From contig JAFTPY010000181.1 of NCBI GenBank assembly GCA_017463035.1, positions 1 to 8,763 on the forward strand: a stretch of DNA of 8,763 nucleotides, given 5' to 3'. Positions within the stretch are counted from its first letter, which is position 1, and every line of letters begins with the position of its first letter. The DNA is from Lachnospiraceae bacterium (GTDB lineage Bacteria > Bacillota > Clostridia > Lachnospirales > Lachnospiraceae). This document shows positions 1-6,026 of this stretch, one piece after another. The notes beneath the pieces were generated by a model. It worked only from the letters and a program-made list of their open reading frames with translations, was not told where the DNA came from and did no database searches. The translations under genes and the position numbers were made by a program.

Positions 1-1226
1 CCCGTCAGGCCCACATCCTCCAGCTCCAACCGGTGGGTGTCCCTGTTGAAGGGGATATCATCGTACATGGGCGAGTTGTCCAGCCCGCTTTCCAGCGCCG
101 CGCCATAGGTGGCATGCACGCCTTCCTTTTCCCAGCGGTTGCCGTAAAGTACCGGGATCTCCTCGCTGCCCCAGCACAGCGCGCCGCTTTCGTTCATGCG
201 GTGGTTGGCGAACCATTCATTCCAGCGGAGCAGGTCTGGATACATATCCTCCACGATCCACTTTTCCCCCAGCACCCGATAGGTTTCCAGAAGCATGGTA
301 CTTCCCACCGGAGGCTGGGAACGGTCCGCGCTGACCTGTCCCGTGGCATAGGCAAAATTCGGCACAAACCCGTCTGCCGTCTGTTCGTTCAAAATCTCCC
401 GGAGATTGCTGTAAGCAAGCTGCGGATTTCCCAGACTTGCCATAAAGCCCGCAAAGAAGTTATCCCAGCAAAACAGCACATAGCCGCCGCTGCCGATACT
501 CCACAAACGGCTGACCGGCGATACCACTCTGTCGTTTTTCGCATCGTAAATCGTGTCCCAGGAAAGAGCGCATTCCATGGCCTCATACATTTCCTGCAAC
601 GTGCCGTATTTTGCATTTTTCTGCCGATAGGCAGCTTTTCTGGCCCGAAGTAAGGCCTGTACCTCGGAAAGCTCTCGTTTATTTCCCGTAGAAAAGGCCA
701 CCGGTCCGTCCAAAACAACCGATAAATAGGCGGTCTGCACCGGGATATTCGGGTCCTGCATCGGTGTTCCTGTGGTATACACCCGCCGTTCCCCTGCCGG
801 CCCTTGGGCAACCAGTGTCTCTCCCTGTCTTGTCACATACCCTTCGCGTCCCCAAAGGAAGCCTCCTTCCAGGACCAGCATTGCCGGGCGGATTTGCTTT
901 TTCACCGGTGTCACCAATAAAATCAGCTCATCCTCTTCTATCGTGGATTCCACCGAAATCTCCATTCCGCACCACTCTACGGTCATTTCGGTATAAGACT
1001 CGTCAAAGGCATGCTTTCCCGGGAATGCGGTTTCCTTCGGTGTACGGACATAGGCCTCCTCAAACCGGCCGATGAGCGTTTCCTTTAAATATCCCCCCGC
1101 ACTGTATTCCTTAAACGCCACATTCAGGGCAAATCCATCCGGCATATGAACATGAGAAAGTACACTGCGCACATTCCATGTATGCCATCCCTTTAAATAC
1201 TCCCGTTTCATCTCTTCATAGTTCAT
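1..1226 (-). CDS. GH63/trehalase-like glycoside hydrolase, C-terminus beyond left edge
   Basis: The frame is open from an ATG at 1226 to the window edge, giving 408 residues without a stop. Residues 1 to about 200 look like a beta-rich N-terminal domain. From about residue 205 the chain has the features of the (alpha/alpha)6 catalytic barrel of the GH63/GH37 group (MGH1-like): WDNFF at 254-258, GFVPN near 286-290, SQPPVGS at 303-309, and ESGLDNSP around Asp383. In this clan the Asp of the SG-x-D motif is the usual general acid; the catalytic base lies further on and is not in the window. There is no signal peptide, so the enzyme is probably cytoplasmic and acts on an imported oligosaccharide or glycoside. 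The substrate cannot be told; alpha-glucosides and mannosylglycerate-like compounds are known for relatives. The start is supported by AAGGAGG 7 nt upstream. It overlaps the preceding gene by ATGA, so the two are translationally coupled. Its G+C looks higher than that of neighbouring genes. Confidence 0.85.
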   Translation of the reverse strand, partial: MNYEEMKREYLKGWHTWNVRSVLSHVHMPDGFALNVAFKEYSAGGYLKETLIGRFEEAYVRTPKETAFPGKHAFDESYTEMTVEWCGMEISVESTIEEDELILLVTPVKKQIRPAMLVLEGGFLWGREGYVTRQGETLVAQGPAGERRVYTTGTPMQDPNIPVQTAYLSVVLDGPVAFSTGNKRELSEVQALLRARKAAYRQKNAKYGTLQEMYEAMECALSWDTIYDAKNDRVVSPVSRLWSIGSGGYVLFCWDNFFAGFMASLGNPQLAYSNLREILNEQTADGFVPNFAYATGQVSADRSQPPVGSTMLLETYRVLGEKWIVEDMYPDLLRWNEWFANHRMNESGALCWGSEEIPVLYGNRWEKEGVHATYGAALESGLDNSPMYDDIPFNRDTHRLELEDVGLT

Positions 1227-1585
1227 CGCATTTCCTCCTTTTTTTCCTTCTCTGCCCGCACTTTCTTCTCCTCCTGCTTTCGAAACCGCTCCTCCATTTT
1301 CTGCCTTACATCCTCCTGGATATCGTCAAACTTCTCGAGAAGCTTATCCCATTCCCGCTCCGTATAAGATTCTGCACCGATGGGGTAAGATACCTCCGTC
1401 TCTCCGTTCCGGAGCTTTTCCAATATCTCTTCGCTCTTTTCCCGGAGGAAAGCCATACATTCCGTGGTTTTATCCTTCTCCTTCGTAGTCAGTTCTGTCC
1501 CAAAAGAACTTTTCCTTTTCTTTCCCTCCGTATTCAACTCATTTCCTAAAGTTCCGTATCCACTCTGCACCGTACCTATCCACAT
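1223..1585 (-). CDS. Hypothetical 120-residue charged protein, coupled to the glycoside hydrolase
   Basis: The function is not known. The frame is open to 1648, but the ATG at 1585 is chosen because AAAGGAGAG sits 5 nt upstream of it. The protein has a Gly/Ser/Thr-rich N-terminus (residues 1-40), a middle part with a short motif TEVSYPIGAESYTEREWDKL (63-82), and a strongly charged Lys/Glu helix from about 83 to 120 that could form a coiled coil. No membrane segment, signal peptide or metal-binding motif is visible. From memory, short proteins with a similar E-V-S-Y-x-I-G ... E-W-x-K-L-L stretch are frequent hypotheticals in Lachnospiraceae; this was not checked. Its stop overlaps the hydrolase start (ATGA), so both are made together, but the overlap says nothing definite about function. 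Confidence 0.72.
   Translation of the reverse strand: MWIGTVQSGYGTLGNELNTEGKKRKSSFGTELTTKEKDKTTECMAFLREKSEEILEKLRNGETEVSYPIGAESYTEREWDKLLEKFDDIQEDVRQKMEERFRKQEEKKVRAEKEKKEEMR
1234..1240 (-). promoter_or_regulatory. Ribosome binding site of the glycoside hydrolase inside the upstream gene
   Basis: AAGGAGG lies 7 nt before the ATG at 1226. It is also the coding sequence for Lys-Glu-Glu near the C-terminus of the preceding 120-residue protein. This strong site decides the hydrolase start and shows that the two genes share one transcript. Confidence 0.8.
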
Positions 1586-1727
1586 CACAACTCTCCTTTC
1601 CGAGAAAAACCTCCGAAATAGATAAAGCGCTACAGCCCCAACGCACACTCCATTGAAACCATAACGCTATCCGTAAGTTCGTCTTCATTTCCTTTGTAAT
1701 ATATATCGGCACAAAGTCTTCGAAATA

Positions 1728-1736
1728 TGATATACT
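1728..1736 (+). promoter_or_regulatory. Possible extended -10 promoter of the sigma/anti-sigma operon
   Basis: TGATATACT matches an extended -10 (TGn plus TATACT). The hexamer 17 nt upstream (GGCACA, 1708-1713) matches TTGACA only in its last three bases. If used, transcription would begin near 1743 and leave an untranslated leader of about 140 nt before the sigma gene. I see no clear ECF-style autoregulated promoter. Confidence 0.35.
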
Positions 1737-1850
1737 TGTTCCTAAAGTTTTTAAATCCCCGATTTTCTTTCCAAGCACTGCAAGCAGAAAACAAACCGGA
1801 AAAAAATAAAAATAAGTGTAAGATTTTCCGTTTTCCGACGCAGTAATAGG

Positions 1851-1862
1851 TGAATCGATTCA
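1851..1862. repeat. 12-bp perfect palindrome just upstream of the sigma gene ribosome binding site
   Basis: TGAATCGATTCA is its own reverse complement and ends 9 bases before the GGGAGGT ribosome binding site (1872-1878) of the sigma factor. It could be an operator for a dimeric regulator or a small mRNA hairpin, but a palindrome of this length can also occur by chance. Confidence 0.35.
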
Positions 1863-1883
1863 ATCACATCTGGGAGGTATTCG

Positions 1884-2447
1884 ATGCAGGACGATGAATT
1901 AATGAATATACTAAAGACCGACCCCAACGCCGGTATGACGCTTCTGCTCACGCAATACGCGGGGTTGATTTACTCCGTTGTAAAACACAAGTTGGCCGGT
2001 CCAAACTTCTGTGATGCGGACATTGAGCATTGCGTCGCAGATACCTTCAGCGAGTTTTATTGTGACCTGGACAAATTTCAGCAGGCCGCCGGAAGTATCC
2101 GGGCCTGGCTTTGCGTCATTGCCCGCCACAACGCTTTTGACCGACTGCGCAGGTACAAAAAAGAGGCAGGTAACCTTTCCCTGGATGCGGAAGGAATTAC
2201 CGAGCTGCAGGATGAGAATTTTTCCGTGGAGGAGGCACTGATTACCAAGGAATTCAAAGAAGAACTCCTTCGGGAAATCAAAGCACTTGGCGAACCGGAC
2301 AGTACCATTTTGCTCCGCAAATACTACTTATCCGAATCCTCCAAAGAGGTCGCCGAACGACTTAACCTGACCGTTTCTTCCGTGGACACCCGTGCCCACA
2401 GAGCCATTCAAAAATTACGCAATTTATTCGGAGGTGAACGCGTATGA
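1884..2447 (+). CDS. ECF-type RNA polymerase sigma-70 family factor
   Basis: The 187-residue length and two-part layout fit an extracytoplasmic-function sigma factor. Region 2 covers about residues 18-92, with a region 2.1-like helix (LLLTQYAGLIYSVVKHKL), the D-I-E-H-C-V-A-D-T-F core-binding stretch (46-55) and a region 2.3/2.4-like segment, SIRAWLCVIARHNAFDRLRR (71-90). A linker follows, and region 4 covers about 125-182, with the helix-turn-helix in SSKEVAERLNLTVSSVDTRA (152-171). It should direct RNA polymerase to a small regulon that cannot be read from this window. The ATG is preceded by GGGAGGT at 5 nt. Its stop overlaps the start of the next gene by ATGA, the usual arrangement for a sigma factor and its anti-sigma partner, so the downstream membrane protein probably holds it inactive. 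Confidence 0.9.
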   Translation: MQDDELMNILKTDPNAGMTLLLTQYAGLIYSVVKHKLAGPNFCDADIEHCVADTFSEFYCDLDKFQQAAGSIRAWLCVIARHNAFDRLRRYKKEAGNLSLDAEGITELQDENFSVEEALITKEFKEELLREIKALGEPDSTILLRKYYLSESSKEVAERLNLTVSSVDTRAHRAIQKLRNLFGGERV

Positions 2448-4132
2448 AAAAAGACTTATACGAAATTTTAGATACCTTAACGCCGGAGGAACTGGATACC
2501 CTTCCGGAGGAACTCTTTCAGGCAGAGACTCTTGATGATGCTACGCTAAAAAGTATCCAAACTGCCGTGGCGGAAAAGACCGGTGTAACCCTCGGCACAA
2601 AAGAATACACCGAAAACAACAACGCCTCAACAGAAACCGGAATTACCGCTCCGGTACGCAAAACCGCCCGCCGGACTTCGGTCACCTTCCGGCGCCTCCT
2701 TGCCGCTGCCGCCTGTGCCGCACTGTTAGTAGGCGTCGGAGCAGGAGCATATGCTTATGCTGCTGCGAGAAAGGAATACAAAAACGCCCTGACCTTTTTC
2801 TACGAGAACGACCTATCCACAGAAGGGCTTACAAGAAACGAGATCAAGGACGTTTACCGGGACTTCTATTCCCTTTCCTTCACAAACGACTTGACCACCG
2901 ACGTACTTTTAAACAGCAGACCGGATGTGATACGCGGCTATGAAATTACCGGAGATGATGCGGAATGGGATACCACCCTGCCGGAAACATCCATTTCCGA
3001 TTACAAAACACCGGTGTATTACGAGTACGAAAAACTCTATACGCCCATCGAAGGCACCTATAATCCGCTAACCCAGGCATATCAGGAAAGCTTCGATAAA
3101 AGTATTTTCACGAAATATCACAACGGAGAAAAGGTTTGGGAGGTTTCCTTCACCGATATCAACATCAACGGTTTCTATGGTGACCCGGTATCCGAAACAG
3201 AACCTGTTCTCGTTTACGGCATACAGCAAAACTCCGATTATAAAGACAAAATTGCAATGCTGATTTTGCTGGATGCAGACGGCAATGTTCTCTGGAAAAC
3301 CCTTCAAAACAACAGTACAGGCTTTGATACGATTTATAAGGCTCTGTGCAACCCGGACGGTTCTTACACCACCTTCGGTCGATGCAGCGTCGGTGATGAA
3401 GTCGGAGACCACATTTGTGTGAATAAATACAGCAAGGACGGCAAGCCGGTATTTGCCAATGTTCTTGATATCAAAGACCGCACGATTGAACATGTAGCTC
3501 TGACGGACTCCGGATATCTGATAAGCTTATCCAGTTACGTTGTCGTTGACTTTTCCCATGTTCTGAAGCTGGATTTCGACGGTAACCTTGTGGGGGACTT
3601 CCGCTACGAAAGCGAAGGATGTGATTTCTACATTGCCGACTTTTGCGAGCATAACGGCACTGTTTATATTTCTGGTTATGCTACCCCGAAGGCACCGAAT
3701 GATTATCGCAATTATCTCATGCGCGACCTTTATTCGTTAAGAATTAAGCTTTCAAGTTTTGAAAACCGAGACAAATACATTCATAACAGCTTTACCAAAG
3801 AAGAACTGCTTGCCATGTTCCGGGAACACTTTACCGCTGTGCTTCTCGTTTGCGGTCCGGACGCCGGTACACCACAGGAGTTTTATTCTGTAGCCGGTTC
3901 CTTAGGTGACGAAGTGTATGTAACAGGCGATTCCGTCTGCTGGTTTACCAAAGACATCATCGATTCCTCCTTTTCTGCCACCATCGAGGTTGATAGTATG
4001 GGAGGCGTTACCACCACCGATGAAAAATACGCTATCCTCTGCCGCTTCTATGCCAACATTTTTAACGCAGACGGCACCTTTAAAGAACAAAAGAAGCTGG
4101 ATTTGATGACAGAACGTCGTTGGCCGAAATAA
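2444..4132 (+). CDS. Single-pass membrane protein, probable anti-sigma factor with large extracytoplasmic sensor domain
   Basis: The 562-residue protein has three parts. Residues 1-84 are cytoplasmic, beginning with an acidic helical stretch (LTPEELDTLPEEL, 12-24) and ending in Arg/Lys (R72, K73, R76, R77, R83, R84). One hydrophobic helix follows at about 85-108, and about 450 residues should lie outside. By the positive-inside rule the N-terminus stays in the cytoplasm, where it could bind the sigma factor encoded immediately upstream (4-nt overlap, GGAGGTGA ribosome binding site). The outer part has repeated D-x-D-G/K-D-G-type strands: LDADGNVLWKTL (276-287), YSKDGKPVFANV (329-340), LDFDGNLVGDF (376-386), NADGTF (541-546). 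This resembles PQQ/WD-like beta-propeller blades. No zinc-binding ZAS motif (HxxxCxxC) and no protease motif is visible, so it is not a classical zinc anti-sigma factor. The anti-sigma role is inferred from position and topology; the stimulus is unknown. Confidence 0.8.
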   Translation: MKKDLYEILDTLTPEELDTLPEELFQAETLDDATLKSIQTAVAEKTGVTLGTKEYTENNNASTETGITAPVRKTARRTSVTFRRLLAAAACAALLVGVGAGAYAYAAARKEYKNALTFFYENDLSTEGLTRNEIKDVYRDFYSLSFTNDLTTDVLLNSRPDVIRGYEITGDDAEWDTTLPETSISDYKTPVYYEYEKLYTPIEGTYNPLTQAYQESFDKSIFTKYHNGEKVWEVSFTDININGFYGDPVSETEPVLVYGIQQNSDYKDKIAMLILLDADGNVLWKTLQNNSTGFDTIYKALCNPDGSYTTFGRCSVGDEVGDHICVNKYSKDGKPVFANVLDIKDRTIEHVALTDSGYLISLSSYVVVDFSHVLKLDFDGNLVGDFRYESEGCDFYIADFCEHNGTVYISGYATPKAPNDYRNYLMRDLYSLRIKLSSFENRDKYIHNSFTKEELLAMFREHFTAVLLVCGPDAGTPQEFYSVAGSLGDEVYVTGDSVCWFTKDIIDSSFSATIEVDSMGGVTTTDEKYAILCRFYANIFNADGTFKEQKKLDLMTERRWPK

Positions 4133-4168
4133 AACGTCCTCGAATCTCACAACTTTTAAAACTTTCGC

Positions 4169-4214
4169 AAAACCGAGGCGGTTATGTTCTCTTTTACATA
4201 ACCGCCTCGGTTTT
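4169..4214. terminator. Bidirectional terminator hairpin between convergent operons
   Basis: The arms 4169-4187 and 4196-4214 are perfect 19-base reverse complements around an 8-base loop. A run of four T follows on the plus strand, and four A precede on it, so the hairpin can act in both directions, though both U tracts are short. It ends the anti-sigma operon and the kinase operon. Its right arm overlaps the last coding bases and stop codon (4194-4196) of the kinase gene. Confidence 0.85.
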
Positions 4215-5267
4215 ACATATCATATCACACCGTTCCTTCACCTTAAACTCCGTAAAATACTTCTGCTCCATGGGTATCCATTCTTCAAAGAACCGTTTCG
4301 CCAGTTCCGGTGTATTCCGTTTTTCAATACGCTTTCTCTGCAAATCCGCTGAAAGTTCCAAAAACACCGAAAGATTGTAATACTTCGCCAACTCCGGGTG
4401 CATACTGTAAGCCCCTTCGATTACCGTAAGTTTCGACGGTTTCATCAAAACCGGCTCCGCCAAGGTGAAGGTACTGCAGTCGAATCTCCGGTAAGCTACG
4501 GACTCCTGTCTGTGAAGCGGCAAAAGCACTTCTTCTAAAAAACGCTCCCGGTCCACATTGCCTCCCGGTTCCGCAAACCGTTCTTTTGTACGCTGCTCCG
4601 GACGTAAAAAGAAATCATCCATATGAAACACGGTACAATCATACACCTGTGCAAGAAGATTTGAAAGCGTAGTTTTCCCGCTGGCACTGCCTCCTTCCAT
4701 GGCCAGAGTCACCTGCCCTTCCCGCAACATACGGTCAATCCGCATAAAAAGCGGAAGGAACACAGCATATTCCTTTTTTATCAACCGATACGCAGGAGCA
4801 TATGCTGCCCGGAAAACTTCCGAATGGTGGCAGGCCGGATAGTCTGCCTCACGCCATTCCTTCAACGCCTCGATTACCGTTTCTTTTTCAAAAGGAATTA
4901 CTCCCTCTTCCACAGCCTCCGACAAAACCGAAAGCTTCTCCGAAAGACGCTCTCTGCCGTCCTCCACATGGCCGGCTGAAAGGTAGAACAGCTTTGCCAA
5001 CGTACTTGCGGAAAGACCTTCTCTTATAACGTCCAGATGCACTCTGCAATAGTCTCCGTCCAAAGGTTCTATCACTTCCTCTGCCACAGATACATACTGC
5101 TCCGTCTCTTTCCGAATATAGTCCTCCACTGCTTCCGGACTTGAAATCATATGCTCACAGCCGAAGGAGCTTTGATAGATATACTTAAACATATCCCGAA
5201 TTTGCAATTTCGGATACCTTTTACAGTGACAGACCAACGCCGCCTTTATCTTTTCTCTCGTTTCCAT
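4194..5267 (-). CDS. Two-domain protein: unknown N-terminal domain fused to uridine-kinase-like P-loop kinase
   Basis: The C-terminal half (about residues 185-357) is a P-loop kinase of the uridine kinase/phosphoribulokinase type: Walker A GGSASGKTTL at 192-201, HMDDFF at 215-220 with the likely catalytic Asp, GGNVDRERF at 235-243, EGAYSMHP at 284-291, and a basic lid-like stretch RKRIEKRN at 311-318. The N-terminal 180 residues form a separate helical domain with FKYIYQSSFGCEHMI at 27-41. I have an impression of seeing this domain in clostridial proteins but cannot name it. An ordinary uridine kinase has about 210 residues and lacks this part. The gene follows the ECF S component after 20 nt, so the kinase probably phosphorylates the imported ligand or a related nucleoside or vitamin precursor; uridine itself is not proven. 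The ATG is preceded by AGGAAG. No stop or frameshift interrupts the fusion. Confidence 0.82.
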   Translation of the reverse strand: METREKIKAALVCHCKRYPKLQIRDMFKYIYQSSFGCEHMISSPEAVEDYIRKETEQYVSVAEEVIEPLDGDYCRVHLDVIREGLSASTLAKLFYLSAGHVEDGRERLSEKLSVLSEAVEEGVIPFEKETVIEALKEWREADYPACHHSEVFRAAYAPAYRLIKKEYAVFLPLFMRIDRMLREGQVTLAMEGGSASGKTTLSNLLAQVYDCTVFHMDDFFLRPEQRTKERFAEPGGNVDRERFLEEVLLPLHRQESVAYRRFDCSTFTLAEPVLMKPSKLTVIEGAYSMHPELAKYYNLSVFLELSADLQRKRIEKRNTPELAKRFFEEWIPMEQKYFTEFKVKERCDMICKTEAVM

Positions 5268-5287
5268 TCACATTCTTCCTTAAAATA

Positions 5288-5827
5288 CTAACGGTTTTCT
5301 TCGGAACGCATCACTCGCTCCAGCAACATCACAACCAACGGAACTAACACAATCTGAATCACAATCCCCGGAAGAGCGTTGGATATTGCACTTGCCAAAA
5401 ATATCTTAATTCCGAAGCTTCCGCCCTTGATTCCCGTACACACCAACATTGCAAGTCCCCAAACCAGACGTCCGATTACCATAGCCGAAATAAGAGATAC
5501 ATAAATAAATCCTTTCTTTTTCGGTAACCACTTGTAAAAAAGCCCGGTCATTGCACCGTAAGCGGACAACTCAAACGCCATACAAACAGCCGTCGGAAAA
5601 AGCGGCGGCATACCGAGTATCACAGAACGAAGCAACGGTGCAAACAAGCCCACAGCCAATCCCCACGGCCATCCACAAATAAAGCCGCAAAGCAATACAG
5701 GAATATGCATCGGACAGAGCATAGAACCGATTTCCGGAATCTGCCCCGTAAAAAACGGCAATACATAGGCCATTGCCAAAAACATTGCTGCCAATACCAT
5801 TTTAAAAATATTGTTATTCTTTCTCAT
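5288..5827 (-). CDS. ECF transporter S component (substrate-binding membrane protein), ligand unknown
   Basis: The 179-residue, strongly hydrophobic protein has about six membrane helices (roughly 8-26, 38-55, 56-73, 78-98, 107-131, 147-170), the size and layout of the PF12822-type S components that bind vitamins and related micronutrients for energy-coupling-factor transporters. TM1 contains A-x-x-x-A (A14, A18), the pattern S components use to contact EcfT. Other marks are GQIPEIGSMLCPMHIPVLLCG (28-48) and PLLRSVILGMPPLFPTAV (64-81). The shared ATPases and EcfT are not nearby, as is usual for group II systems. The ATG at 5827 is chosen over a longer TTG reading at 5848 because AAGGAG lies 6 nt before it and the extension falls in the leader terminator. 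It is followed by the P-loop kinase gene. The leader upstream suggests ligand-dependent control. Confidence 0.85.
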   Translation of the reverse strand: MRKNNNIFKMVLAAMFLAMAYVLPFFTGQIPEIGSMLCPMHIPVLLCGFICGWPWGLAVGLFAPLLRSVILGMPPLFPTAVCMAFELSAYGAMTGLFYKWLPKKKGFIYVSLISAMVIGRLVWGLAMLVCTGIKGGSFGIKIFLASAISNALPGIVIQIVLVPLVVMLLERVMRSEENR

Positions 5828-5846
5828 TTGTTTCTCCTTTTTACAC

Positions 5847-5880
5847 AAAAAAGATGCTACTTTCCCTACAGGGAAAATAA
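5847..5880 (-). terminator. Intrinsic terminator in the leader (attenuator) before the ECF S component
   Basis: On the minus strand the arms 5880-5871 and 5866-5857 form a 10-bp stem (three G-C pairs next to the loop, five A-U, two G-U) closed by the loop TGTA. Six T follow at 5852-5847. It lies 8 bases before the AAGGAG ribosome binding site (5839-5834), so termination here would prevent expression of both downstream genes. Confidence 0.6.
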
Positions 5881-5946
5881 CACCTTCCTAGTGTCAATGC
5901 AACTTCTGTCATACTGCCTTTAATAAATCGAATCAAATACAAACAA

Positions 5947-5982
5947 GAGCTTCTGCTCAGCGTTATCCTTCTGGATAACACT
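5947..5982 (-). other. Tandem AGAA-loop hairpins at the 5' end of the leader
   Basis: The first hairpin (5982-5959) has a 10-bp stem with one G-U pair and an AGAA loop. The second (5958-5947) follows without a gap and is GAGC-AGAA-GCTC. Both loops are closed by C-G. A weaker third copy, TGAC-AGAA-GTTG, lies at 5911-5900. The repeated C(AGAA)G loop suggests a repeated contact site for a protein or RNA partner, or part of an aptamer. Confidence 0.5.
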
Positions 5983-5985
5983 GTC

Positions 5986-6014
5986 AGTATATCATATCAT
6001 TCCATGTGTTTCAA
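5986..6014 (-). promoter_or_regulatory. Sigma-A-type promoter of the ECF S component-kinase operon
   Basis: On the minus strand TTGAAA (6014-6009) and TATACT (5991-5986) are separated by exactly 17 bases, each differing from the consensus by one base. Transcription should start at about 5979-5982. It lies immediately downstream of the DUF3842 stop codon. Confidence 0.75.
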
Positions 6015-6026
6015 CATCATCTGATA

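Larger units (their letters stand above)
1586..1883. other. Divergent intergenic region between hypothetical/hydrolase unit and sigma operon
   Basis: This stretch of 298 bases separates two divergent units and must hold both promoters. On the plus strand there is an extended -10 at 1728-1736 and a 12-bp palindrome at 1851-1862. On the minus strand I found no convincing -35/-10 pair for the gene starting at 1585. The region is AT-rich. Two short minus-strand frames cross it (ends at 1539 and 1630), but neither has a good ribosome binding site or a recognisable product, so no gene is called. Confidence 0.6.
5828..5982 (-). promoter_or_regulatory. Structured 5' leader of the ECF S component operon; candidate riboswitch or attenuator
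   Basis: From a predicted start at about 5979-5982 the mRNA leader runs roughly 150 nt before the ATG. It opens with two adjacent stem-loops (5947-5982), holds a smaller imperfect one at 5900-5911, a further short stem ACAC/GTGT at about 5881-5895, and ends in an intrinsic terminator (5847-5880) just before the ribosome binding site. This layout, together with a vitamin-type transporter gene downstream, is the standard arrangement for transcription-attenuating riboswitches. I could not match the sequence to TPP, FMN, cobalamin, THF or preQ1-I consensus elements, so the ligand or regulator is open. Confidence 0.55.

Noticed and set aside
33..653. Plus-strand open frame of 206 codons
   Set aside because: It lies antisense to the glycoside hydrolase, has no ribosome binding site and no recognisable protein motif.
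3068..3493. Minus-strand open frame of 141 codons within the anti-sigma gene
   Set aside because: It is a shadow of the plus-strand gene, without a start signal or family features.
5828..5848. Longer start (TTG at 5848) for the ECF S component
   Set aside because: It falls in the U tract of the leader terminator and upstream of the AAGGAG site that serves the ATG at 5827.
5900..5982. ANTAR-type tandem hairpins
   Set aside because: ANTAR targets have 6-base loops with conserved A1 and G4; these loops have 4 bases.
5847..5985. TPP riboswitch in front of the S component
   Set aside because: GTAGGGAA near the end and GGATAA recall the TPP aptamer, but the order of elements is wrong, the CTGAGA box and its partner are missing, and the GTAGGG belongs to the terminator stem.
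5828..5985. T-box or preQ1 leader
   Set aside because: No T-box sequence (TGGNACCGCG) and no preQ1-I loop with its A-rich tail are present; the leader is also short for a T-box.
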